A stretch of DNA of 64,000 nt from Streptomyces albofaciens JCM 4342 (GCF_008634025.1 NZ_PDCM01000001.1:2753501-2817500); one strand, 5' to 3'. Counted from the stretch's first letter, positions 41,888-50,864 are shown. Notes: generated from the sequence alone by a model not told the origin. Made by a program: numbers and translations.

Positions 41888-43255
41888 ATGGCAGACGACT
41901 CCCTCGCGACGCTCGGCCCCGGTGCCGGGTCCTCCGGCCCGCCACCGGACCGGCACACGAGCGCACCGGACCGGCTCACGCGCGCACCGGACCGGCTCAC
42001 GCGCGCCCCGGTCCGGCCGGAAGCCGCACCGGGACCGCACCACCACCCCCCGGTTCCCGGCCGCGCCGTGCCGATCGTCATGATCCTCGGCCTGTTCCTG
42101 GCCGCCCTCAACCTCCGCCCGGCCATCACCAGCCTCGGCCCGCTCATGGAGGAGGTTCGGTCCGGCCTGGGCATGAGCGCGACCGTCGCCGGCCTGCTCA
42201 CCTCCGTACCGGCCCTGTGCTTCGCGGTCTTCGGCGTCGCGGCCCCGCGGCTGGCCCGGCGCTTCGGCCCCGGCGCGGTCGTCTGCGCGGGCATGGCCGC
42301 CATCGCCGCGGGCATCGTCGTACGGCCCTACACGGGCAGCACCGCCGGCTTCCTCGCCGCCACCGCACTGGCCCTCGCGGGCATCGCGGTCAGCAACGTG
42401 CTGCTCCCGGTCGTCATCAAGACCTGGTACCCGGACCGCGTCGGCCCGCTGACCGGCCTGTACTCCATGGCGCTGGCGCTGGGCAGCGCCGTCGCCGCGG
42501 CGCTGACCGTCCCGGTCACGAGCGTGCTCAGCGGCAGCTGGCAGGCCGGTCTCGCGGTGTGGGCGCTGATCGCCGCGCTCGCCGTCCTGCCCTGGCTGAC
42601 CGTCGTACGCGGCCGCAGGGCCGAGCGCGGGACGGCCGCCGCGAAGCCCGCCGCGCCGCCCGCCCTGCGGGTCGGCACGTCACCGACCGCCTGGGCGCTG
42701 GCCGTCTACTTCGGCCTCCAGGCCACCGCCGCCTACGTCACCATGGGCTGGATGCCGCAGATCTTCCGCGACGCCGGGGTCCCGGCGGGTACCGCGGGCG
42801 TGCTGCTCGCGGTCACCATGGCGATCGGCGTACCGCTGTCCTTCGTGCTCCCCCGGGTGGCCGCCCGGATGCGCAACCAGGGTCCGCTCGCCGTCGGCCT
42901 GGGCCTGTGCGGGCTGGCCGCCTACGCCGGCCTGTGGCTGGCCCCGGCCGGCGGGGCCTGGGCCTGGACGCTGCTCATGGGCCTCTCGAACTGTGCCTTC
43001 CCGCTGGCCCTGACGATGATCGGGATGCGTGCGCGGTCCGCCGAGGGCGTCGTACGGCTGTCCGCCTTCGCCCAGAGCGTCGGCTACCTGATCTCCCTGC
43101 CGGGGCCGTTCCTGGTGGCCACGCTCTACCAGCACAGCGGCGGCTGGGGGCTGCCGCTCGGGCTGATGGCCGGGCTGATGGTGCCCCAGATGGCGGTCGG
43201 GATGCTGGCGGGCCGGGACCGCCGGATGGAGGACGAGGCCCGGGTGCGACACTGA
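41888..43255 (+). CDS. MFS transporter, CynX/NimT family
   Basis: A 455-residue major facilitator protein of the cyanate/nitroimidazole (CynX/NimT) family. After a disordered N-terminal tail of about 55 residues come 12 helices, starting 'VPIVMILGLFLAALNLRPAITSLGPLMEEVR', the family hallmark. The tail contains a 21-bp in-frame triplication (APDRLTR). The substrate is unknown. ATG 41888 fits the predicted leaderless promoter; ATG 41879 and 41876 would also be in frame but overlap the -10. Probably controlled by the divergent FadR-type gene. Confidence 0.9.
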   Translation: MADDSLATLGPGAGSSGPPPDRHTSAPDRLTRAPDRLTRAPVRPEAAPGPHHHPPVPGRAVPIVMILGLFLAALNLRPAITSLGPLMEEVRSGLGMSATVAGLLTSVPALCFAVFGVAAPRLARRFGPGAVVCAGMAAIAAGIVVRPYTGSTAGFLAATALALAGIAVSNVLLPVVIKTWYPDRVGPLTGLYSMALALGSAVAAALTVPVTSVLSGSWQAGLAVWALIAALAVLPWLTVVRGRRAERGTAAAKPAAPPALRVGTSPTAWALAVYFGLQATAAYVTMGWMPQIFRDAGVPAGTAGVLLAVTMAIGVPLSFVLPRVAARMRNQGPLAVGLGLCGLAAYAGLWLAPAGGAWAWTLLMGLSNCAFPLALTMIGMRARSAEGVVRLSAFAQSVGYLISLPGPFLVATLYQHSGGWGLPLGLMAGLMVPQMAVGMLAGRDRRMEDEARVRH

Positions 43256-43259
43256 AGCC

Positions 43260-43376
43260 ATGCCAGTGCTCGAACCGAATCCGCAGGGCGGACAGAAGAA
43301 GCTGCTCATCGTGCTGGGGGCGATGCTGGCGGTGACCGTCGTCATCGGCGTCATCGCGAGCATCGCCTCACCCTGA
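43260..43376 (+). CDS. SGM_5486-like single-helix membrane protein
   Basis: A 38-residue protein (MPVLEPNPQGGQKKLLIVLG, then a hydrophobic helix ending ASIASP) encoded 4 bp after the MFS gene. It matches the tiny SGM_5486-type 'transporter-associated' proteins of Streptomyces as I recall them. One helix spans about residues 15-35 with a short cytoplasmic Lys-Lys edge. The position suggests an accessory subunit of the transporter. Confidence 0.75.
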   Translation: MPVLEPNPQGGQKKLLIVLGAMLAVTVVIGVIASIASP

Positions 43377-43402
43377 GGCACGGGGCGGCTCGGCCGGGAG
43401 GT

Positions 43403-43432
43403 GGTGGGGGTAACCCCACCGTCCCCTAGGGG
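43403..43432. other. two adjacent G-rich palindromes
   Basis: Dyad GGTGGGG-GTAA-CCCCACC at 43403-43420 is followed by palindrome CCCCTAGGGG at 43423-43432 in the 200-bp gap before the next small gene. It could be a terminator for the MFS operon or an operator. Confidence 0.5.
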
Positions 43433-43576
43433 GCCGGGCTCAGGGGCAAGTGGGTGGCGTACCGGATGGGAACGGCCGCCGCCGGACCGTAGATTCGCAG
43501 CACACCGTGCCGCTGCGGTGGGCGCGGCCGCACCACGCGGCCGCGTCGTCCCCGCCAACGCCCCCGGAGGCCACCG

Positions 43577-43786
43577 ATGTCCGCCGTGTCCAGCCGGCCG
43601 TCCGTCCCCCGCAGCCCGGGTGCCCGCACGGGCCTGCCGTGGTGGGCCGTGGCGCTGGCCGTCGTCTCCTTCGTCACGCTGCTCGTCGTCATGACCGCGC
43701 CGTCCCCGGCGCACGCGGTGAGCGCGTCCCAGGGCCTGGCACCGCTGCTGGAGTTCCTCGCCCGGGTCGTCGGCATCGGCGTCTGA
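43577..43786 (+). CDS. small secreted or single-pass membrane protein
   Basis: A 69-residue protein with one hydrophobic helix ('WWAVALAVVSFVTLLVVMTAP') that ends in a signal-peptidase-like 'SPAHAVS'; it is then either cleaved to a ~20-residue peptide or anchored. GGAGG is 6 bp before the ATG. No named family; conserved small proteins of this build are found at this position in Streptomyces as far as I recall. Confidence 0.65.
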   Translation: MSAVSSRPSVPRSPGARTGLPWWAVALAVVSFVTLLVVMTAPSPAHAVSASQGLAPLLEFLARVVGIGV

Positions 43787-43885
43787 GGGCCGGTGGCCGG
43801 GGGCCGCGCACGGCGCGTTCACCCTGCGGGGGGAGCGCCCCAACACCTCGCGCCCCGCGCCGGGTTTCATGCGAAGCTGGGACAC

Positions 43886-44404
43886 ATGAGCGCCGAAACA
43901 CCTCGCCGGATTGTCCTTCTTCGCCATGCCAAGGCCGACTGGTCGCAGGAGAGCGACCATGAGCGTCCCCTCGCGGAGCGCGGCCGCAAGGACGCCCCGG
44001 CCGCCGGTCACTGGCTGGCCGGAGCCGGGATCACCCCCGACCTGACCCTGTGCTCGACCGCCCTGCGTACCCGCGAGACCTGGAAGCTCGTCGTGGGCGA
44101 GCTGCCGCAGCGGCCCCGGACCGTCTACGAGGAGCGGCTGTACGAAGCCTCCCTCGGCGAACTGATCGCGCTGCTGAACGAGACCTCCGACGATGTCGAG
44201 GACCTGATGCTGGTCGGCCACAACCCGGGCATGCACGGGCTCGCCGACGCGCTGGCGGGCGAGGCGGAGGGCGACCTGCTGTCCCGGATGAACCGCAGCG
44301 GCTTCCCCACCTCCTCGATCGCCGTGCTGACCTTCACCGGCTCCTGGAAGTCGGTCGAGCACGGCGTCGGCCGCCTGGCCGCGTTCTGGGCGCCGCACGC
44401 CTGA
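43886..44404 (+). CDS. SixA-type histidine phosphatase
   Basis: A 172-residue histidine phosphatase of the SixA branch. The catalytic motif is 'IVLLRHAKADW' (RHA with phospho-accepting His), the second Arg is in 'TALRTRETW', and the C-terminal catalytic His is in 'LVGHNPGMH'. SixA removes phosphate from phosphohistidine (HPt) proteins in E. coli; the actinobacterial substrate is unknown. ATG 43886. It is convergent with serB, followed by a hairpin terminator and repeats. Confidence 0.88.
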   Translation: MSAETPRRIVLLRHAKADWSQESDHERPLAERGRKDAPAAGHWLAGAGITPDLTLCSTALRTRETWKLVVGELPQRPRTVYEERLYEASLGELIALLNETSDDVEDLMLVGHNPGMHGLADALAGEAEGDLLSRMNRSGFPTSSIAVLTFTGSWKSVEHGVGRLAAFWAPHA

Positions 44405-44431
44405 CGGGAAGACCGGTACCGCCGTACGGAC

Positions 44432-44464
44432 GAGGGCTCCGACGCCGCGCGCGTCGGAGCCCTC
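44432..44464. terminator. terminator hairpin after sixA-like gene
   Basis: Perfect 14-bp stem GAGGGCTCCGACGC / GCGTCGGAGCCCTC with a 5-nt loop, 28 bp beyond the stop codon. Confidence 0.8.
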
Positions 44465-44467
44465 CGC

Positions 44468-44604
44468 CGTTCCGTACGGTCCGGAAGCCGCGGCCGTTCC
44501 GTATGGTCCGGAAACCGCGGCCGTTCCGTACGGTCCGGAAGCCGCGGCCGTTCCATGCGGTTCCGGAGCCCGCGGCCGTTCCGTACGGTTCCCGAGCCCG
44601 CGGC
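44468..44604. repeat. five 27/28-bp tandem repeats abutting serB
   Basis: Units start at 44468, 44495, 44522 (27 bp each), 44549 and 44577 (28 bp). Each begins CGTTCCGTACGG or a one- to two-base variant and ends CCGCGGC. The array ends exactly at the serB stop codon. No spacers or leader are present, so it is not CRISPR. Confidence 0.9.
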
Positions 44605-45852
44605 TCAGTCGTCGTGGGTGTCCGCCGCCTCGACCTCTTCACGGGTGATGCCGAGCAGGTACAGCACGGTGTCCAGGAACGGCACGTTCACCGCCGTGTG
44701 CGCGGCCTGGCGGACCAGCGGCTTGGCGTTGAACGCCACGCCCAGGCCCGCGGCGTTGAGCATGTCCAGGTCGTTGGCGCCGTCGCCGATCGCCACGGTC
44801 TGCGCGAGCGGCACGCCCGCCTCGTGGGCGAAGCGGCGCAGCAGCCGCGCCTTGCCCGCGCGGTCGACGATCTCGCCGGTCACCTTGCCGGTGAGCTTGC
44901 CGTCGACGATCTCCAGGGTGTTGGCGGACGCGAAGTCCAGGCCCAGCTCCTCCTGGAGAGCGTCGGTGACCTGGGTGAACCCGCCCGACACGACGCCGAC
45001 TTGGTAGCCGAGGTGCTTGAGGGTGCGGACCAGCGTCCGGGCGCCGGGGGTCAGCCGTACCTCCTTGCGCACCAGGTCCACCACGGACGCGTCGAGCCCC
45101 TTCAGGAGCGCGACGCGGGCGTGCAGCGACTCCTCGAAGTCCAGCTCGCCGCGCATCGCCGCCGTGGTGACCGCGGCGACCTCCTCCTCGCAGCCCGCGT
45201 GCCGCGCGAACAGCTCGATGACCTCGTCCTGGATGAGGGTGGAGTCGACGTCCATGACGACCAGGCGCTGGGCGCGGCGCTGGAGGCCGGAGGAGACCAC
45301 CGCGATGTCCACTTCGAGTGCGGCGGCCTCTATGGCGAGGGTGGTGCGCAGGGTCTCCGTCGCGGTGCCGGAGACCGCGAACTCCACGGCGGTGACGGGG
45401 TACTTGGCCAGTCGGAAGATGCGGTCGATGTTGGCGCCGGTGCCGGTGATCGCGGCGGCGATGGCGGCGGTGCACTCGGCGGTCAGCGGGTGGCCGAGCA
45501 CGGTGACGTGCGAGCGGCCGGTGCCGCGCGGCCGGTTGTCACCGGTGCCGGAGATGATCTCGGCCTGGAGGTTCAGCGACTCGGCCCAGCTGTGCACGGT
45601 GGCGCGCAGGTCGCCCTCGGAGACGCCGGACGAGCCGTCGGTCGGCACGGGTGAGGTGATCAGGACGCACAGCACGATGCGCCCCCGGGTCACCACCTGT
45701 TCGATGTCGACGACGTCGACGGAGTAGGCGGCGAGGGTGTCGAAGAGTCCGGCGGTGATGCCCGGCCGGTCCTTCCCGAAGATCTTGACGAGGAGGGTCG
45801 GTACGTCATCGCCCGGTACGGCGGTGGCAGGCGGGATCTGCGATGCGCTCAT
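44605..45852 (-). CDS. serB: phosphoserine phosphatase SerB
   Basis: A 415-residue HAD enzyme catalysing the last step of serine biosynthesis. Two N-terminal ACT-type domains (about 20-180, 'LVKIFGKDRPGITAGLFDTLAAYSVDVVDIEQV') precede the HAD core with DVDSTLIQD (nucleophile Asp in DxDST), 'VGVVSGGFTQVTD', and 'AIGDGANDLDMLNAAGLGVAFNAKP'. The long, ACT-bearing form is typical of mycobacteria and Streptomyces and allows feedback by serine. ATG 45852 gives the Met-Ser-Ala-Ser start. Its 3' end abuts a tandem repeat array. Confidence 0.95.
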   Translation of the reverse strand: MSASQIPPATAVPGDDVPTLLVKIFGKDRPGITAGLFDTLAAYSVDVVDIEQVVTRGRIVLCVLITSPVPTDGSSGVSEGDLRATVHSWAESLNLQAEIISGTGDNRPRGTGRSHVTVLGHPLTAECTAAIAAAITGTGANIDRIFRLAKYPVTAVEFAVSGTATETLRTTLAIEAAALEVDIAVVSSGLQRRAQRLVVMDVDSTLIQDEVIELFARHAGCEEEVAAVTTAAMRGELDFEESLHARVALLKGLDASVVDLVRKEVRLTPGARTLVRTLKHLGYQVGVVSGGFTQVTDALQEELGLDFASANTLEIVDGKLTGKVTGEIVDRAGKARLLRRFAHEAGVPLAQTVAIGDGANDLDMLNAAGLGVAFNAKPLVRQAAHTAVNVPFLDTVLYLLGITREEVEAADTHDD

Positions 45853-45955
45853 GGTGCTCTTACGGTAACCGGACCGCGCCGGCTCCCGTACAGGTGTCCG
45901 TGGTCCGGACGCTCCGCTGTTCAGCGGCGTTCTCCCGGCGTTCGCGCGCGGGCTG

Positions 45956-48037
45956 TCAGCGGCCCTCTCCGGGCCGTCCGGGCGGCGGCGGGCCGTCGGG
46001 CGGGTCCTCGCGGCGCTTCCGGGGCGTGCCGTGCGGCTTGGGCGGCACCGGGGGACGAGGGGGAGGGGGCGGCTGGTGGCCGCCGCCCACCGTGGGGCGG
46101 GACTCCGGCGGCGGGGGAGCCTCCGGCGGCCTGCTCCCGGGGCGGCGCGCCGTCGGCGCCGCGTGCCCGGCGGGCGGCGGGCCCCAGTCGCGGGTGTGCG
46201 GGGGCTGTTCGGGGGGCGGCGGCCAGGTCTGGGTCTCCGGCGGGGGGCCTGCCGGCGGCGTCGGCCAGTTCTGGGGGCGGGGCGGTTGTCCGGGAGGCGG
46301 CGGCGGAGGCTTGTGCCCCTCCGGGCGGCGCATGTACGGATTCGTATCGGCATTCGGAGGCCGATATACGGGGGAGGGGCTGTACGGGCCGGGCCCGTAG
46401 GCGGCGTCGGGGTAACCCGGACCTCCGTACCCCTGCGCGGAAGCCGCGTGGTCCTGCCCGTACCTCTGCGTGTGGGCATCGGAGCCGTTGCCGTACGTCT
46501 GCGCGTGGGCATCGGCCCCCTGCCCGTACCTCTGCGCGCGCACATCGGGCCCCTGGCCATACCCCTGCGTATGGGCCGCGGAGCCCTGCCCGTACCCCCG
46601 TACGTCCTCCGGCTCCGGCCCCGCGCGCTCCGGAAGCCGTACGGCCCGCCGCCCGGCCGCCCCCGTGGCGCACGCCAGCAGGCCGCCCGCCAGGCCCGCC
46701 CCCGCGCCCCACACCGCCCCCAGCGCGAACGCCGCCGGCACGCTCCCGCGCAGCTCCAGGCCCGCGCCGAAGGCGTCGAAGCCGAAGACGGACAGGCTCG
46801 CGTTCGCCGAGACGCCGGTCAGGTGCACCAGCAGCGGCAGCGCGAGCGCCGCCAGCGCGCCCAGCCCGGCCGCGCAGCGCAGCGCGAACGGCAGCGTCCG
46901 GGCACCGTCCCGCGGCGTGCGGACCGCCGTGAGCACGCCCGCGAGCACCATCATCAGGACGGCGGCCACCGGCAGCAGCCACACCCGCCCGTCCAGCTCG
47001 GCGAGCCGTCCGATGGTCAGCTGCGCCTCGTTCCGCCCGCCGAGCAGCCGGTCCACGGGGTCGGGGAGGAACCGGGTGAGCACGCCGGAGGCGCTGCCGT
47101 GCCAGGGGACGAAGAGGCCGAGCGGGATGCCGAGCCACACCCCGTTCGGGGCGGCGAGCAGCGCCGCGCCCAGCACCCGCCGCGGGTGGTCGTCGCCGAT
47201 CGCCGCGTACCCGGCCGCCGCCAGGCCCGCCGCCACCGCCACGAGCGCCACCGTGACCAGCGCCGACGCCGCGGGCCGCACGAAGCGGTGGGCCGCCGTG
47301 AGCGCCCGGGGCAGCGGCGCCCGCCGGGCCGCCAGCACCGTGATCACCAGCACCCCCAGTACCCACACCGCGCCGCCGAGGAGGGAGGCGCCCGTATCCA
47401 CCGCGAACCCGACCGACGCCTCGGCGCCGATGAGGTCGGCGATCCGTTCCGGCAGCCCGCCGCCGTCGCCGTCCCCGATGCCGAGCCCGCCCAGGCCGTC
47501 CCGCAGCCGGTCGAGCAGCCCGTCGCCCCCGCCGCCTCCGGAGCCACCGCCCCCGCCGCCGACGAGTCCGCCCAGCCCGGCCAGCGTCTTGCCGTCGATC
47601 GTTACGGAGTCGTGTCCGGCCCACGCCAGGAAGGCCAGCAGCGCGACGAACAGGCCCGCCAACACCCCGGCGCGGGCGGCCAGTTCACCCCAGCCGACGG
47701 TCGCCCCGATCCGGCGCAGCGACCGCGCGAACACCCACCCCAGCACCAGGGCGCCCACCAGACCCACACCCAAAGGTGCGATGTCAACGGCGGTTTCGGC
47801 CGCCTGTCCCTCCAGCCCGAAGGCGCTCACATCGCCCGACGGCGTCACGGAGCCGCCCACGGCCAGCACCACCGCCGCGGCGGTCAGCGGCCCCAGCGAC
47901 GCGGCGGAGTCGGCGCCCAGCAGGTGCAGCCCCAGCGCCGCCACCCCGGCCATCGCCAGGAACGCCCAGCTGACGGCGGCGACGGCGGACAGGACGGCGT
48001 CGCCCCAGCGGATCCGTGCGGTCTTGCCGGTGGTCAT
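45956..48037 (-). CDS. streptophobe family membrane protein with repeat tail
   Basis: A 693-residue protein with about ten hydrophobic helices in the first 450 residues ('VLSAVAAVSWAFLAMAGVAALGLHLL' at the start) and glycine-rich loops (GGGGGGSGGGGGDG). A cytoplasmic tail of about 230 residues begins with an 11-residue repeat (YGQGxDAHAQx type, five copies) encoded by an exact 33-bp period, then becomes Pro-rich. It fits the streptophobe family, whose function is unknown. ATG 48037. It is divergent from the FHA-ABC gene. Confidence 0.85.
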   Translation of the reverse strand: MTTGKTARIRWGDAVLSAVAAVSWAFLAMAGVAALGLHLLGADSAASLGPLTAAAVVLAVGGSVTPSGDVSAFGLEGQAAETAVDIAPLGVGLVGALVLGWVFARSLRRIGATVGWGELAARAGVLAGLFVALLAFLAWAGHDSVTIDGKTLAGLGGLVGGGGGGSGGGGGDGLLDRLRDGLGGLGIGDGDGGGLPERIADLIGAEASVGFAVDTGASLLGGAVWVLGVLVITVLAARRAPLPRALTAAHRFVRPAASALVTVALVAVAAGLAAAGYAAIGDDHPRRVLGAALLAAPNGVWLGIPLGLFVPWHGSASGVLTRFLPDPVDRLLGGRNEAQLTIGRLAELDGRVWLLPVAAVLMMVLAGVLTAVRTPRDGARTLPFALRCAAGLGALAALALPLLVHLTGVSANASLSVFGFDAFGAGLELRGSVPAAFALGAVWGAGAGLAGGLLACATGAAGRRAVRLPERAGPEPEDVRGYGQGSAAHTQGYGQGPDVRAQRYGQGADAHAQTYGNGSDAHTQRYGQDHAASAQGYGGPGYPDAAYGPGPYSPSPVYRPPNADTNPYMRRPEGHKPPPPPPGQPPRPQNWPTPPAGPPPETQTWPPPPEQPPHTRDWGPPPAGHAAPTARRPGSRPPEAPPPPESRPTVGGGHQPPPPPRPPVPPKPHGTPRKRREDPPDGPPPPGRPGEGR
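46455..46595. repeat. 33-bp coding repeat in the streptophobe tail
   Basis: The GTAC (or ATAC) core recurs at 46460, 46493, 46526, 46559 and 46592, spaced exactly 33 bp, within units of the form CCTGCCCGTACCTCTGCGCG. On the coding strand this is the 11-residue YGQG repeat. It resembles the non-coding 33-bp minisatellite near moaA in period and in the CCTGCC(C)GTAC core. Confidence 0.85.
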
Positions 48038-48266
48038 CCGAGCCCCCGATCCGAGCCGAGCCGTCCCGAACGCGCACGATGCCATGATCCGTACGCATCC
48101 GTGGGTGCTTACCACTCTCCGTGGGCGTTTCGCCGCCGTCAACGCGGCCGGCCGACGACCTTGCCGGGCCCGTTTTTTGGCTCCGGGCACCGTGCCTGAA
48201 ATAGTTCCTCACGATGTTCGCCATCCCTAGACTTCCCATACAGGGCGTCACTCGGGGGACTATGTA

Positions 48267-50864
48267 ATGGGGCATGGAGTGCCTGAACTCGTACTCGAAT
48301 TGAACGGACGGACCTGGACGCTCGACCCGTCCCGGTCCTACAGCCTGGGCCGTGATCCACAGGGCGACATGGTGCTGGACGACGCCAGGGTCTCCTGGCG
48401 GCACGCCATCGTGCGCTGGGGCGGGCACAGTTGGGTCATCGAAGACCAGGGCAGCACCAACGGCACGTACGTCCAGGGCCGGCGGATCCACCAGCTGGAG
48501 ATAGGCCCCGGCTCCGCGGTGCACCTCGGCAACGCCACCGACGGCCCGCGGCTGACCCTGTCGGGCAGCGCCGCGCCGGCCGCCGGTGTGCACAGTGCGC
48601 AGACCGCGATGGCGCAGCCGCAGGTCCAGGCCGGGCCCGGCTGGGCCGCGCCGCCGCAGGTCCAGCAGCAGCCGCCGGTCCACCATGCACCCGTCCACCA
48701 CCAGGCCCCGGCCCACCAGATCCCGCAGCAGCAGGGCTGGAACCAGCAGCCGCAGGCCCCGTACGCCCAGCAGCCGCCGCCGCAGAGCCGGCCTCCGATG
48801 GCGCAGCAGCCCCCCGTGGCGCAGCCCCCTGCCGACCGGTCCGGCGCCACCGCCCCGCCGGTCTACGGCGACCGCAGCCCGACCACGTTCCACCGCCTCG
48901 ACCTCGGCCGTGTCATGCGCATCGGCCGCGCGCTGGAGAACGAACTGGTCGTCTCCGACCTCCAGGTCTCCCGGCACCACGCCGAGTTCCGGGCCACGCC
49001 GGACGGCCGCTTCGAGATCCACGACCTCGGCAGCCACAACGGCACGTACATCAACGGCCAGCCCGTCCCCAAGTCGGGCAAGGCCCCGGTCGGCCCGAAC
49101 GACATCATCGGCGTCGGCCACTCCACCTTCCGGCTGGTCGGCGACCGGCTGGAGGAGTTCGTCGACACCGGCGAGGTCTCCTTCTCGGCCCGCCACCTGA
49201 CCGTCACCGTCGACGGCGGCAAGCAGATCCTCAAGGACGTCTCCTTCGGCGTCCCGGAGAAGTCCCTGGTCGCGGTCATCGGCCCGTCCGGGTCCGGCAA
49301 GTCCACCCTGCTCAAGGCGCTGACCGGCTACCGGCCCGCCGACCAGGGCGACGTGCTCTACGACAACCGCAACCTGTACAAGCAGTTCGCCGAGCTGCGC
49401 CAGCGCATCGGTCTGGTCCCGCAGGACGACATCCTGCACAAGGAGCTGACCGTCCAGAAGGCCCTGAAGTACGCGGCCAAGCTGCGCTTCCCCGGCGACA
49501 CCGCCGAGGCCGAGCGCACGGCGCGGATCGACGAGGTGCTGCGCGAGCTCAAGCTCGACGTCCACAAGGACAAGAAGGTCACCTCCCTGTCCGGCGGCCA
49601 GCGCAAGCGCGTCTCGGTCGCCCTGGAGCTGCTGACCAAGCCGTCCCTGATATTCCTGGACGAGCCGACCTCCGGCCTGGACCCGGGCATGGACCGCGAC
49701 GTCATGCAGCTGCTGCGCGGCCTGGCCGACGACGGCCGTACGGTCCTGGTGGTCACCCACTCCGTCGCCGAGCTGGCCCTGTGCGACAAGCTGCTGGTGA
49801 TGGCGCCGGGCGGCGGCGTCGCCTACTTCGGCCCGCCCGAGGAGGCGCTGAACTTCTTCCAGTACGACTCCTGGGCGGATGTCTTCTCCGCCTTCGAGAA
49901 CTACCGCGACTACGACTGGATGGGCCGCTGGCGCGGCTCCCCGCACTACCAGATGTACGCCGCGGACATCGACGCGGTCGCCCCGCAGTCGGTGTCGGTC
50001 CAGGCGCCCCCGGCCCGGATGCAGAAGTCGCAGAGCTGGGGCTCGCAGCTGTGGACCCTGATGCGGCGCTATGTCTCCGTGCTCGCCTCCGACCGCGGCT
50101 TCCTCGGTCTGATGCTGATCCTGCCCGCGGTGCTCGGCGTGGTCTCCATCCTCATCCCCAGCCAGCACGGTCTGGGCTACGGCCCCAAGGGCCCCAACCG
50201 CGACGCCAGCACGATCATGCTGATCCTCGCGGTCGGCATGTGCTTCTCGGGCGCCGCCAACTCGGTCCGTGAGCTGATCAAGGAACGGGTGATCTACGAG
50301 CGGGAACGGGCCACCGGCCTGTCCCGGTCCGCGTACCTGATGTCCAAGGTGATCGTCCTCGGGGTGGTCACCGCCATCCAGGGCGTGATCATCGCGGCGA
50401 TCGGCTTCACCCCGCGCAAGATGCCCACCGAGGGCGTGCTGTTCAAGGACCTGCCCGCCGTCGAGATGGCGCTGGCGGTCATCGCCCTGGGCTTCACCTC
50501 GATGATGTTCGGCCTGATCATCTCGTCGCTGGTCAAGACCGCCGAGAAGACCATGCCGCTGCTGGTCATGTTCGCCATCGTCCAGGTTGTCTTCACCGGC
50601 GTGCTCTTCCAGCTCTTCGATACGGTCGGCGTCGCCCAGGTGGCCTGGCTGATGCCGTCGCGCTGGGCGGTGGCCGCGATGGGCGCGACCGCCGACATGA
50701 ACACGCTGCTGCCGTGGGAGGCGGGCAACCCCGACCCGCTGTGGAAGCACGAGGCGAGCGTCTACGCGATGGACCTGATCATCCTCCTCGCGCTCGGCGT
50801 CGCGCTGGCCTTCGCGGTGGCCCGGCTGCTGCGCCGCCACGAGCCAGAGGTCATGCGCAAGTAG
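48267..50864 (+). CDS. double-FHA ABC transporter (ATPase plus permease)
   Basis: An 865-residue protein. FHA1 (about 15-95, 'YSLGRDPQGDMVLDDARVSWRHA') is followed by a Gln/Pro-rich linker, FHA2 (about 205-290, 'MRIGRALENELVVSDLQVSRHHAEF'), an ABC ATPase (about 315-535; Walker A GPSGSGKST, signature LSGGQRKR, Walker B 'LIFLDEPTSGLD') and an ABC2-type permease with six helices (about 590-860). This is the layout of mycobacterial Rv1747, whose FHA domains bind phosphothreonine from Ser/Thr kinases. ATG 48267 has GGGGGA about 8 bp upstream; GTG 48279 is the other possibility. Confidence 0.93.
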   Translation: MGHGVPELVLELNGRTWTLDPSRSYSLGRDPQGDMVLDDARVSWRHAIVRWGGHSWVIEDQGSTNGTYVQGRRIHQLEIGPGSAVHLGNATDGPRLTLSGSAAPAAGVHSAQTAMAQPQVQAGPGWAAPPQVQQQPPVHHAPVHHQAPAHQIPQQQGWNQQPQAPYAQQPPPQSRPPMAQQPPVAQPPADRSGATAPPVYGDRSPTTFHRLDLGRVMRIGRALENELVVSDLQVSRHHAEFRATPDGRFEIHDLGSHNGTYINGQPVPKSGKAPVGPNDIIGVGHSTFRLVGDRLEEFVDTGEVSFSARHLTVTVDGGKQILKDVSFGVPEKSLVAVIGPSGSGKSTLLKALTGYRPADQGDVLYDNRNLYKQFAELRQRIGLVPQDDILHKELTVQKALKYAAKLRFPGDTAEAERTARIDEVLRELKLDVHKDKKVTSLSGGQRKRVSVALELLTKPSLIFLDEPTSGLDPGMDRDVMQLLRGLADDGRTVLVVTHSVAELALCDKLLVMAPGGGVAYFGPPEEALNFFQYDSWADVFSAFENYRDYDWMGRWRGSPHYQMYAADIDAVAPQSVSVQAPPARMQKSQSWGSQLWTLMRRYVSVLASDRGFLGLMLILPAVLGVVSILIPSQHGLGYGPKGPNRDASTIMLILAVGMCFSGAANSVRELIKERVIYERERATGLSRSAYLMSKVIVLGVVTAIQGVIIAAIGFTPRKMPTEGVLFKDLPAVEMALAVIALGFTSMMFGLIISSLVKTAEKTMPLLVMFAIVQVVFTGVLFQLFDTVGVAQVAWLMPSRWAVAAMGATADMNTLLPWEAGNPDPLWKHEASVYAMDLIILLALGVALAFAVARLLRRHEPEVMRK

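Noticed and set aside
44468..44604. CRISPR-like appearance of the five-unit array
   Set aside because: Units are directly adjacent with no unique spacers, and no cas genes are present in the window.
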